A DNA stretch of 10,269 nt. Origin: Ruminococcus sp. GTDB taxonomy: Bacteria > Bacillota > Clostridia > Oscillospirales > Ruminococcaceae. How positions within the stretch are numbered: the stretch's first letter is position 1; each line of letters starts with the position of its first letter. Position numbers and translations under genes: made by a program. Positions 1 through 5,513 of the stretch are shown here, piece after piece. The DNA is taken from assembly GCA_024697705.1 (NCBI GenBank), contig JAILFF010000022.1, positions 1 through 10,269 on the forward strand, in the 5' to 3' direction. Under the pieces are notes generated by a model. The model searched no databases. It saw nothing but the letters and a program-made list of their open reading frames with translations, and was not told where the DNA came from.

Positions 1-35
1 AACAGTCCCGCGCCGACGATAAGATAATCATACAT
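1..35 (-). CDS. glf: UDP-galactopyranose mutase, N-terminal fragment (runs off the window)
   Basis: Only the first eleven codons are in the window; they read MYDYLIVGAGL, followed by a split codon that must be Phe or Leu. This matches the well-known start of UDP-galactopyranose mutase (E. coli Glf begins MYDYIIVGSGLFGA) and contains the start of an FAD-binding GxGxxG Rossmann loop. The enzyme interconverts UDP-galactopyranose and UDP-galactofuranose in the cytoplasm, supplying galactofuranose for surface polysaccharides. The ATG at 35-33 has a GAGAGG-like ribosome binding site about 11 bases upstream and lies about 70 bases downstream of an excellent promoter at 112-140. The rest of the gene is outside the window, so another FAD-dependent protein with the same N-terminus cannot be excluded. 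Confidence 0.68.
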   Translation of the reverse strand, partial: MYDYLIVGAGL

Positions 36-111
36 TTTGCTGAAAGCCTCTCTTTCCGTACCGTGCAATATGCCGATTTCGGACCGTATGCACATGGTTA
101 TTTTGATAATA

Positions 112-140
112 ATTATACCAAAATATATAGGGATTGTCAA
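112..140 (-). promoter_or_regulatory. Near-perfect sigma-A promoter for the glf-like gene
   Basis: Read on the minus strand, the -35 box is TTGACA (140-135) and the -10 box is TATAAT (117-112), separated by exactly 17 bases. The -10 is preceded by TGG, giving the extended TGnTATAAT form. Transcription would start near 105, leaving a leader of roughly 70 bases before the ATG at 35. Confidence 0.88.
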
Positions 141-170
141 TGCGCATTTTAAGAAAGCCGACCGGAGAAA

Positions 171-283
171 TCCGCGAAGCGGAAACGGGGTCAAGGGGCT
201 CGCGCCCCTTGCAGGGGTTCTAAGGGGGCAGCGCACCCTTAGCGGGGCATGGGGCAGAGCCCCATATGCGCCGCAGGCGCATA
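171..283. repeat. Array of five short GC-rich hairpins
   Basis: Five palindromes follow each other closely: 171-183 (TCCGC/GCGGA), 193-210 (AAGGGGC/GCCCCTT type), 221-241 (TAAGGG/CCCTTA), 249-265 (ATGGGGC, loop AGA, GCCCCAT) and 265-283 (TATGCGCC, loop GCA, GGCGCATA). The middle ones share a G-run, GC, C-run plan and are separated by similar GCAGGGG or GCGGGG spacers, so they look like diverged units of one repeat family. The array sits upstream of the glf-like promoter and far downstream of the TIR/TPR gene. It has no coding potential and no T-tract of the terminator kind directly after most units. Its function is unknown; it resembles intergenic REP-like hairpin clusters. Confidence 0.7.
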
Positions 284-341
284 AAAAAGCCGACCCTCTA
301 AGAAAATCCCGGTAAAAAGCAGAAAGCAAAAGGCAAAAAAT

Positions 342-430
342 AAAATCGGCAATTTCAAGAAAAGTGAACAAAAATGCAGAAGCGAATAAATCTGTAAGCT
401 TGTACGGGAACAAGGAAATTGCCGAATTTT
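342..430. repeat. MITE-like inverted-terminal repeat element, copy A
   Basis: This 89-bp stretch is bounded by AAAATCGGCAATTTC on the left and GAAATTGCCGAATTTT on the right, which are reverse complements apart from one extra A. An inverted second copy lies at 600-687; by hand alignment the two differ at about 10 positions plus one indel, or roughly 88% identical. It contains no open reading frame of note. Small size, terminal inverted repeats and multiple copies suggest a non-autonomous mobile element, but no target-site duplication is obvious and no transposase is nearby. Confidence 0.7.
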
Positions 431-599
431 TTGCGTGAAAGAGCGAAGCGATTTTCACGCAATGAAAGCGCGAAGTTGTGAAATATCCTCATGGTGATGA
501 AGAGCTCTGTCATGTAGCCCGTGAATTGCCCCGCCCGTGCAGAAATCCCCGACCTCGCGCTATTGATTTGCGGAAATCGCTTCGCTCTTCCGCAAATAT

Positions 600-687
600 A
601 AAATCGGCAATTTCTTTGTTTCCGAACAGACTTGCAGATTTATTCGCTTCTGCGTTTTTGTTTGATTTTCTTGAAATTGCCGATTTT
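600..687. repeat. MITE-like inverted-terminal repeat element, copy B (inverted)
   Basis: This is the reverse-oriented partner of the element at 342-430. It has perfect 15-bp terminal inverted repeats (AAAATCGGCAATTTC at 600-614 and its exact complement at 673-687), so it is the better-preserved copy. Both copies share the internal motif GCAGAAGCGAATAAATCTG, read on the minus strand for this copy. Confidence 0.72.
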
Positions 688-753
688 ATTTTTGAGCTAT
701 TCGCTTTGCACTTTACCGTAAGATTCCGACCGCCGCACGCTTCGTGGGGGAAG

Positions 754-816
754 ACCCTTTGCACGAACAAGTTCGTGCAAGAAGAAGGGTTATCCCCTGC
801 ACGATCTTGCTCGTGC
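754..816 (-). repeat. Two hairpins downstream of the TIR/TPR gene; possible weak terminator
   Basis: The first hairpin has a 9-bp stem TTGCACGAA/TTCGTGCAA (759-767 with 772-780) and flanking ACCCTT/AAGGGT arms (754-759, 785-790) that can lengthen it. The second has a 6-bp stem GCACGA/TCGTGC (799-804 with 811-816). They lie 47 to 109 bases past the stop codon of the TIR/TPR gene. Neither is followed by a run of T on the minus strand, so a standard intrinsic terminator is not seen; they may instead be repeat-family hairpins or processing and stabilising structures at the 3' end of the operon mRNA. Confidence 0.5.
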
Positions 817-862
817 CAACCCCTTCCTAAGACTTTTGGTTCTTGCTTCAAATGCTTGTTAT

Positions 863-3382
863 TTATTTTATCTTATTCGATAGATCAATGTTCATATCGG
901 GAACTTTATGTATATCGTTTATCTTTGTAAGGAACGAATTTTTCTTGTTGCCCGTAAGCGAACGGTGTTTCGCTCTCAGCTCCCGCGCTTTTTCACGCTT
1001 GCCGATACTGTCGTATTTGTTTGCGATGGTCAGAAGCTCACCGATAATGTCGGGGTGGCTCTCGCCGAGCTTTCCGCTTCTTATGCGGTAATAACGCTCT
1101 CTTGCTTCGATCTCCTTTTCCGTTTCGCCGAGCTGCTCGTATGTCTGATACAGATTCTTGAGCGTTTTCAGCGTGTCCGGGTGACTTTCACCGAAACGTC
1201 CTGCACGCAGCTCAAAGCAGCGCTTGTACAGCTCCGCCTGCCTTGCATGGTCTCCGAGCTGCCCCATAACTATTGCGAGATTATTGAGCGTCATGAGCGT
1301 GTCGGGGTGATCCTCCCCAAGACGGCGGCGGCGCAGCTCGTAGCATTTTTCGTCAAGCTCTGCCTCCTTGCGGCGGTTGCCTGTTTCACCGTAGGTAATT
1401 GCTAAATTGTTTAGCGTCGTCAGCGTGTCGGGGTGATCCTCTCCCAGCGCACGGCAGCGCAGCTCGTAGCATTTTTCCTCGATCTCCAGTTCCTTTTTAT
1501 GGTCTCCGAATTCGCTGTAAGAAATTGCTATGTTGTTTAGCGTCATGAGCGTGTCGGGGTGTTCCTCGCCCAATACCTTACAGCGCAGTTCGTAGCATTT
1601 TATTTTAAGCTCAAAGGCTTTCCGTTCGTCGCCGCGGTCGCTGTATGAAACGGCTAAATTATTAAGCGCCTGTAAGGTATACGGATTCTCCTCGCCGAGC
1701 ACCTCGCAGCGCAGACGATAGGTTTTCTCGAAAAGCTCTGATTCCTTTTGGATATTGCCTGTCTTGTAATACGACGCGGCAAGGCTGTTCATCGCTTTGA
1801 GCGTTTCCGGGTGCTTTTCGCCGAGAGTCCGAAGGCTCTGCTCATACGCCAGCTTGTCAAGCTCCAGCGATTTTTCAAAATCTTCAAGGAAGTAATAAGC
1901 CGATGAAAGATTTCTCAGCGCCCCGATGATAATAACGGGGTCGTCGGTGCTTTCCTTGCAGAGCTCGTAATTTTTTCGGCAGAATTCCAGCGCCTTATGA
2001 TAGTCGCCGAGCTTGTTGTAAACGGAAGCAAGGTCGTTTAATGCCGTCAGCGTTTCGCGGTCTTTTTCGCCGAATACGGAAATGCCGAGCGTATAGCATT
2101 TTTCGAGCAGCTCCGCCGCCCTGCGGTATTTTCCCGAATTGCGGCAGGAAACAGCCATTCGGTGCAGCGCTTCGAGGGTTTCGCGGCTGTTTTCTCCGTA
2201 TTCCGAAAGGTAGAGGTTGTAGAGCTTTTCAGCCCAGTATATCGCCTTTTCGTAATCTACCGAAACATAGCTGCCGTTATCGTACATACTGTACAGCTTT
2301 TTCATCGCCGCGGCAAGTCCCGCCTCGCCTGCCTTTGTCAGCAGCTCGACGCCGTAGCCGACGTTCACCTCGACGTCGATGCCGTCAAGGAAAGCAAGTC
2401 CTATCAGATAATCGTGATTGGGGTCGTCGTGTTCGCGGTGCTTTACGATGTCCTTTACCGCGTCAAGCAGGGCGTTTTTGAAAAGCTCCTCGTCGGCGGC
2501 GCTGACTATCTCGGGCAGCTTCGGGTAAAGCTCGGCGAGCTTCGCATAGTCGGCGGATTCCTTTCCCGCGGGGAAAATGCTTTTGTGAAATTTCAGCGCG
2601 GCGGGGTATTCCTCCGTCATGATGAAATTATTGTTTTCGAGCAGATTCTTTGTGACGAGCAGCGTGAACAGCTTGCTCTTCTGCACCGCTTTGAGTATCG
2701 CCTCGTTGAAGTCCTCGCCGGGGGTGAGAAATTCGTCGAACCAGATAGCAAGGTTTCGGCAGACGGGTTCGCTGTGGATAAGCTTCATAAGCTCGTTGGC
2801 GTACTGACGGTCTTTCTTTCGGTAGCTCAAAAAGATATAGGCGTCGAATTCCCCGCGGATAAGCTCCGCGGTCTTGTCGTCGATAAGCGTGGAGTCAAGG
2901 TATTTTTTCAGCTTGTCGGCGTAGCTTATCTCGGTAGAGTCATTGCTGTACTTGTTGAGATACTGTCTGCTGCCGAAAAGCTCCTGCTGAGAGTAAAGCT
3001 CGTTGAAGCTGCTTTCGGTGGCCTTGTTCACCAGCTGTTCGGTGACGATGGGGAGTATCGGTCTTTTGGCGTTTTTTGCAAGCGGAAGATCGCTGTCAGC
3101 CGCGAGATTCCCGCCGCGCAGCATCTTAAAGGTGACGGCGAAAACGAAAAGCGTCATGCGCCCCAGGTCTATCTCGGGCGGAAGGGGACTGTTCAGGTCG
3201 CCGCGGCAGTAGATAACGCAGTCGTGGGTTTTGAAGATGTCGTCGCAGATCATGTTAAAGGTGTCTTTAAAATCGTCGGGGTGACATGAAAAGAATATCT
3301 TCGGTTTGTTTCTGAGCTTTTCGGGGTCTCTCAGATCGTTTTCGTTTTTTGTTCTGCCGATAAGTCCGGTAGTCAGTTCCAT
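863..3382 (-). CDS. Tandem TIR-type domains with Sel1-like and TPR array (putative immune or signalling effector)
   Basis: This 839-residue cytoplasmic protein has a clear TIR domain at about 178-275. Visible are the first strand YIFLSYRKKD (182-191), WFDEFLTPGEDF (214-225), strand LFTLLVT (238-244), and TEEYPAAL (256-263), where E257 or E258 fits the catalytic Glu of TIR NADases. Residues 27-115 look like a second, degenerate TIR: KIFFSCHPDDF, then TLFVFAV, then RPILPIV, with no obvious catalytic Glu. Residues about 323-390 resemble Sel1 repeats. From about 398 to 808 there are roughly ten 42-residue TPRs of the kinesin-light-chain type (LGEDHPDTLxTLNNLA). No signal peptide or membrane segment is seen. 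Known TIR proteins cleave NAD or make cyclic ADP-ribose-type signals; TPRs bind partners. The start overlaps the upstream stop (TAATG) and has AAGGAGG nine bases before the ATG. Domain identity is firm; a defence role is inferred. Confidence 0.9.
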   Translation of the reverse strand: MELTTGLIGRTKNENDLRDPEKLRNKPKIFFSCHPDDFKDTFNMICDDIFKTHDCVIYCRGDLNSPLPPEIDLGRMTLFVFAVTFKMLRGGNLAADSDLPLAKNAKRPILPIVTEQLVNKATESSFNELYSQQELFGSRQYLNKYSNDSTEISYADKLKKYLDSTLIDDKTAELIRGEFDAYIFLSYRKKDRQYANELMKLIHSEPVCRNLAIWFDEFLTPGEDFNEAILKAVQKSKLFTLLVTKNLLENNNFIMTEEYPAALKFHKSIFPAGKESADYAKLAELYPKLPEIVSAADEELFKNALLDAVKDIVKHREHDDPNHDYLIGLAFLDGIDVEVNVGYGVELLTKAGEAGLAAAMKKLYSMYDNGSYVSVDYEKAIYWAEKLYNLYLSEYGENSRETLEALHRMAVSCRNSGKYRRAAELLEKCYTLGISVFGEKDRETLTALNDLASVYNKLGDYHKALEFCRKNYELCKESTDDPVIIIGALRNLSSAYYFLEDFEKSLELDKLAYEQSLRTLGEKHPETLKAMNSLAASYYKTGNIQKESELFEKTYRLRCEVLGEENPYTLQALNNLAVSYSDRGDERKAFELKIKCYELRCKVLGEEHPDTLMTLNNIAISYSEFGDHKKELEIEEKCYELRCRALGEDHPDTLTTLNNLAITYGETGNRRKEAELDEKCYELRRRRLGEDHPDTLMTLNNLAIVMGQLGDHARQAELYKRCFELRAGRFGESHPDTLKTLKNLYQTYEQLGETEKEIEARERYYRIRSGKLGESHPDIIGELLTIANKYDSIGKREKARELRAKHRSLTGNKKNSFLTKINDIHKVPDMNIDLSNKIK
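1058..1687 (-). repeat. 126-bp coding tandem repeats (TPR units) still similar at DNA level
   Basis: The DNA encoding the central TPRs repeats with an exact 126-bp period, which is 42 codons. On the plus strand the landmark GCGTnnTnAGCGTGTCnGGGTG begins at 1162, 1288, 1414 and 1540, and the units at 1288 and 1540 share GCGTCATGAGCGTGTCGGGG exactly. Such nucleotide-level similarity suggests recent duplication or gene-conversion between units, and slippage here would add or remove TPRs without shifting the frame. Confidence 0.8.
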
Positions 3383-4869
3383 TATTCGCCGCCTCCTTCG
3401 GGGATCTCTTCGTATATCCTGTCGAATATTTTTTTCTTTACGATGTAGAAATCATGTTCGTTTTCGGTGCTGCAAACAAGGTAATCCCCGGGTGCGCCGA
3501 AAAGGTGGCTGTCCTTGTCCCATTCGGTGATGACCCTCATATACTCGTCTATGCGGCGGGCGCGGACGCAGGAGGAATCTTTCGTAACGCAGCCGCGCAC
3601 ATATCCCGAAAGATCGCGCCGTTCGCCGCCGAGTATTATCGTCTGAGGACATTCGGCAGCTATATCGGGCAGCGTATCGCAGGGGGTATAGCTTCTCTCG
3701 AACTTGTCTTTTTTTATCGGATATACCTCGCCCAGCACACCCACCATTATATATATATCGCTGTCGGCGTACTGACGGGCGTCTCCTTCGAGCATTCTTA
3801 TGAGCATTTCGCCGCCCTGCGGAGCTATATCGGTAGAGGGAACAAAACCCAGCACCAGTTTTCTCTTGCGGAACAGCTTCATTCCCGTCATATCGAGCTT
3901 GTCCTCGAAGGTCTTGAGAACGGGCAGACCGCTCAGAAACGTCCGGATACGGGAGTTTATAAATTCGTGTATATCGGCGTTCCCGAGCACCTCGTGAGTG
4001 ACCATTCCGCCTGCTTTGAGGGCGTGGCCTCCGCCGTTGCCTTCGGTGATATAATCCGAAAGCTCGGAAGCCTTTACCGCGTCGATACAGCTTCTGACGG
4101 AGATCTTATAGCCCTGCGGCGCGGGAGTATAGACCACGCAGCTTTCGACGGTATCGACTTGCAGCAGAAAATCGCTTATTATGCCGAGAATATTCGGGTC
4201 GCAGGGATCGGTGTAGGTGACGGCTGTTTTGAGTTCGGTATCGTAAACGCAGCCCTTAAGGGCGTCGCCCGCGATGCGCATCTCGTTCTCGGAAAGAATG
4301 GAGTTTGACAGCATGGTTATGAGCGCCTTGTCGAATTTCGCGAAGTCGCGGAGGTTTCTGTCCGCGGGGTGGCTTATCTCCGAAAGCGCACCCGTATCGG
4401 TGTAAAGTCCGTAATACAAAGCGGTGGCAAGGTTAGTATCGCAGTTTATATCAATGTTCTCGGCGCGGAGCATTTCCGTCACGACGGTCGAGCAGCTGCC
4501 GTAATTGCCGCGCACCTCGTTAAGGAAGGGAAGTGTGCGGCGGATAAGATGATGATCTATAACGGCGTAGTTTTCCGCGTCGAAGTCGCGCACATTGCTT
4601 TCGCCGTGAACGCAGTCAACGGTAACGAGGAGCTGCGGGGGCGCGAACGGCTCGGTAACGTATTCGAGAGGAATGTTCAGAGCGCTTGTCATCAGATGCA
4701 GGTTCGGTTTTGTGATCTCCTTTGCGCCGCTGTAAATAAGCCTCGGGTTTTTGCCGTTCCGTTTGAGATACCAGTATACGGCAAATCCCGACGCAACGGT
4801 ATCCGCGTCGGGAAAGTTATGGCATTGTACGACAATATCGTCGAACCTGAGCAGCTCGTCAAGGGTCAT
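3382..4869 (-). CDS. DHH/DHHA1-family phosphoesterase with C-terminal extension
   Basis: This 495-residue protein carries the DHH family motifs in order: H17-N-F-P-D21-A-D23, D85 in LVTVDC, the DHH signature D105-H106-H107, and D158 in YYGLYTDTG. The DHHA1 substrate-binding motif GGGHALKAGG is at 279-288. All expected metal ligands appear present, so it is probably active. Relatives (NrnA, GdpP-type and similar enzymes) use Mn2+ to hydrolyse short RNA or cyclic and linear dinucleotides; which substrate this one uses cannot be read from sequence. Family members of the NrnA kind are about 320-340 residues; here about 165 extra residues (330-495) follow, with two copies of a YxxKKxxFxRxY motif (383-394 and 475-486). 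The ATG overlaps the RyR stop (ATGA) and has AAGGAGG 10 bases upstream. Its stop overlaps the TIR/TPR start, implying co-translation with both neighbours. Confidence 0.9.
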   Translation of the reverse strand: MTLDELLRFDDIVVQCHNFPDADTVASGFAVYWYLKRNGKNPRLIYSGAKEITKPNLHLMTSALNIPLEYVTEPFAPPQLLVTVDCVHGESNVRDFDAENYAVIDHHLIRRTLPFLNEVRGNYGSCSTVVTEMLRAENIDINCDTNLATALYYGLYTDTGALSEISHPADRNLRDFAKFDKALITMLSNSILSENEMRIAGDALKGCVYDTELKTAVTYTDPCDPNILGIISDFLLQVDTVESCVVYTPAPQGYKISVRSCIDAVKASELSDYITEGNGGGHALKAGGMVTHEVLGNADIHEFINSRIRTFLSGLPVLKTFEDKLDMTGMKLFRKRKLVLGFVPSTDIAPQGGEMLIRMLEGDARQYADSDIYIMVGVLGEVYPIKKDKFERSYTPCDTLPDIAAECPQTIILGGERRDLSGYVRGCVTKDSSCVRARRIDEYMRVITEWDKDSHLFGAPGDYLVCSTENEHDFYIVKKKIFDRIYEEIPEGGGE

Positions 4870-5159
4870 GCGGGGTCGTCCTCCTTTGTTATCTTATATC
4901 CCAAAGAGATTATGAGCTTGAGCGTTTCGGTCGCCGTATTGCGGTCGTATTCCTTTTCGGACTCGGGCAGTTCGTTATAGGGGACTAAGCAGGGAGTGGT
5001 CTTTTTCGTACTGTCCTTTTGTTCTCCGTAGACCCAGCCCTCCTTTATCCTTCCCGCCGCCCACACGTTGTGGACGTTTTCCGCGATAAGCTCGGTAAGC
5101 TCTGTGAGCTTGCCGTCCAGTTTGATATTCGTTGTATCTGCCGGTATCGGTGTAAACAT
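4866..5159 (-). CDS. Stand-alone RyR-domain protein
   Basis: The 97-residue product is essentially one RyR domain (the repeat named from ryanodine receptors). It reads FTPIPADTTNIKL (2-14), then AENVHNVWAAGRIKEGWVYG (26-45), LVPYNELPESEKEYDR (58-73), and a last helix TLKLIISLGYKI (79-90). These are the hallmark stretches of the family: HxxWxxxRixxGWxyG, and PYxxLpexEKeyDR. Bacterial RyR proteins of this size exist as free domains. Comparative genomics has linked them to nucleotide-centred conflict systems, but a biochemical role is not established. No membrane segment is present, so this is not a channel. It is the first gene of the operon: AGGAGG lies 8 bases before the ATG, a promoter lies 73 bases upstream, and the stop overlaps the DHH start by four bases. 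It may sense or bind a nucleotide ligand for its neighbours; that is inference. Confidence 0.88.
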   Translation of the reverse strand: MFTPIPADTTNIKLDGKLTELTELIAENVHNVWAAGRIKEGWVYGEQKDSTKKTTPCLVPYNELPESEKEYDRNTATETLKLIISLGYKITKEDDPA

Positions 5160-5231
5160 GATCTTGTCCTCCTGCTGAGTTTGATTTTTCGGCTTCCGCT
5201 TTAATGCCTGTCGGGACGCCCGTACTATATA

Positions 5232-5260
5232 ATTATAGCATATTTTTCTTGGGTTTACAA
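5232..5260 (-). promoter_or_regulatory. Promoter of the RyR-DHH-TIR/TPR operon
   Basis: On the minus strand the -35 box is TTGTAA (5260-5255) and the -10 box is TATAAT (5237-5232), with a 17-base spacer ending in TGC, so the -10 is of the extended type. Transcription would start near 5225, giving a leader of about 65 bases. No second promoter of this quality is seen before 863, and the genes overlap, so one transcript probably covers all three. Confidence 0.85.
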
Positions 5261-5428
5261 GACATATACCGTATATTCGGGGGATTTTCGACAGATATAT
5301 ATTGCTCCCCCAATTAATTCTTGAATTTTCTGCTTGTCCTGCTCCCGAGATACTGAGTCAGAAATCCTTGCCTTGCGACAGCAAAGCTGCGGCTTTCTTC
5401 CTTGTCTCTCGGCAGCAGTCCTGCGCAT
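5255..5428 (-). CDS. Possible 57-residue small ORF within the fold-back element (doubtful)
   Basis: An ATG at 5428-5426 opens a reading frame that runs through the interior and left arm of the fold-back element and stops inside the -35 box of the RyR promoter. The predicted peptide is basic and begins MRRTAAERQGRKPQLC, with a later segment SREQDKQKIQELIGG. There is no Shine-Dalgarno sequence before the ATG, and the frame lies largely inside an imperfect palindrome. It could be chance or a remnant of a coding region carried by the element. I do not recognise a family. Confidence 0.2.
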   Translation of the reverse strand: MRRTAAERQGRKPQLCCRKARISDSVSREQDKQKIQELIGGAIYICRKSPEYTVYVL

Positions 5429-5458
5429 AAATTTTCAAGAATTAATTGGGGAATCAAT
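5301..5458. mobile_element. Fold-back (MITE-like) element of about 158 bp
   Basis: Arms at 5301-5325 and 5434-5458 are reverse complements at 23 of 25 positions, with the core CCCCAATTAATTCTTGAA identical. The inverted similarity continues inside: CTGCTCCCGAGA at left against CTGCTGCCGAGA when the right side is read in reverse complement. The element therefore folds back nearly end to end. It abuts the transporter terminator (5459-5498) on one side and lies 40 bases upstream of the RyR -35 box on the other. There is no transposase. A target-site duplication is not apparent. It may be a non-autonomous insertion or a structured RNA region. Confidence 0.6.
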
Positions 5459-5498
5459 AAAACGGCTCCGCGGCATGATGGAGCCGCGGAACCGTTTT
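5459..5498 (-). terminator. Rho-independent terminator of the NSS transporter gene
   Basis: A 15-bp stem pairs AAAACGGTTCCGCGG with CCGCGGAGCCGTTTT on the minus strand, with a single G-U wobble and a 10-base loop. The stem ends in TTTT followed by ATTGATT. It begins 16 bases after the transporter stop codon. The pairing is better on the minus strand (G-U) than on the plus strand (C-A mismatch), which fits the gene direction. Confidence 0.85.
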
Positions 5499-5513
5499 AA
5501 GGCGATATTGTTT

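Larger units (their letters stand above)
342..692. repeat. Large nested inverted repeat (about 120-bp arms)
   Basis: The inverted relationship between the two 89-bp copies continues inward. Copy A is followed by a hairpin at 431-462 (TTGCGTGAAA / TTTCACGCAA), and copy B is preceded by one at 566-597 (ATTTGCGGA / TCCGCAAAT). Their loops contain GAGCGAAGCGATTT and its exact reverse complement AAATCGCTTCGCTC. A further match, AGCGCGA (467-473) against TCGCGCT (555-561), extends the fold to a central loop of about 80 bases. The whole could form one long cruciform or RNA hairpin. No promoter or gene was found inside. Confidence 0.72.

Noticed and set aside
171..283. Possible CRISPR array in the hairpin cluster
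   Set aside because: The units differ in sequence and length, are only loosely spaced, and have no constant direct repeat.
478..930. Open frames on both strands between 478 and 930
   Set aside because: They run through the inverted repeats and hairpins and have low-complexity, repeat-derived peptides. No ribosome binding site or family was seen.
1058..1687. Regular repeats that could suggest a CRISPR array or satellite
   Set aside because: The 126-bp period is exactly 42 codons of an open frame and encodes TPR units, with no spacer-repeat alternation.
2162..3289. A 375-codon open frame on the plus strand
   Set aside because: It is antisense to the TIR/TPR gene, whose domains are unmistakable. 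The frame is a mirror of that gene's codon bias and shows no family motif or ribosome binding site.
3454..4308. A 284-codon open frame on the plus strand
   Set aside because: It is antisense to the DHH phosphoesterase, whose catalytic motifs are all in the minus-strand frame.
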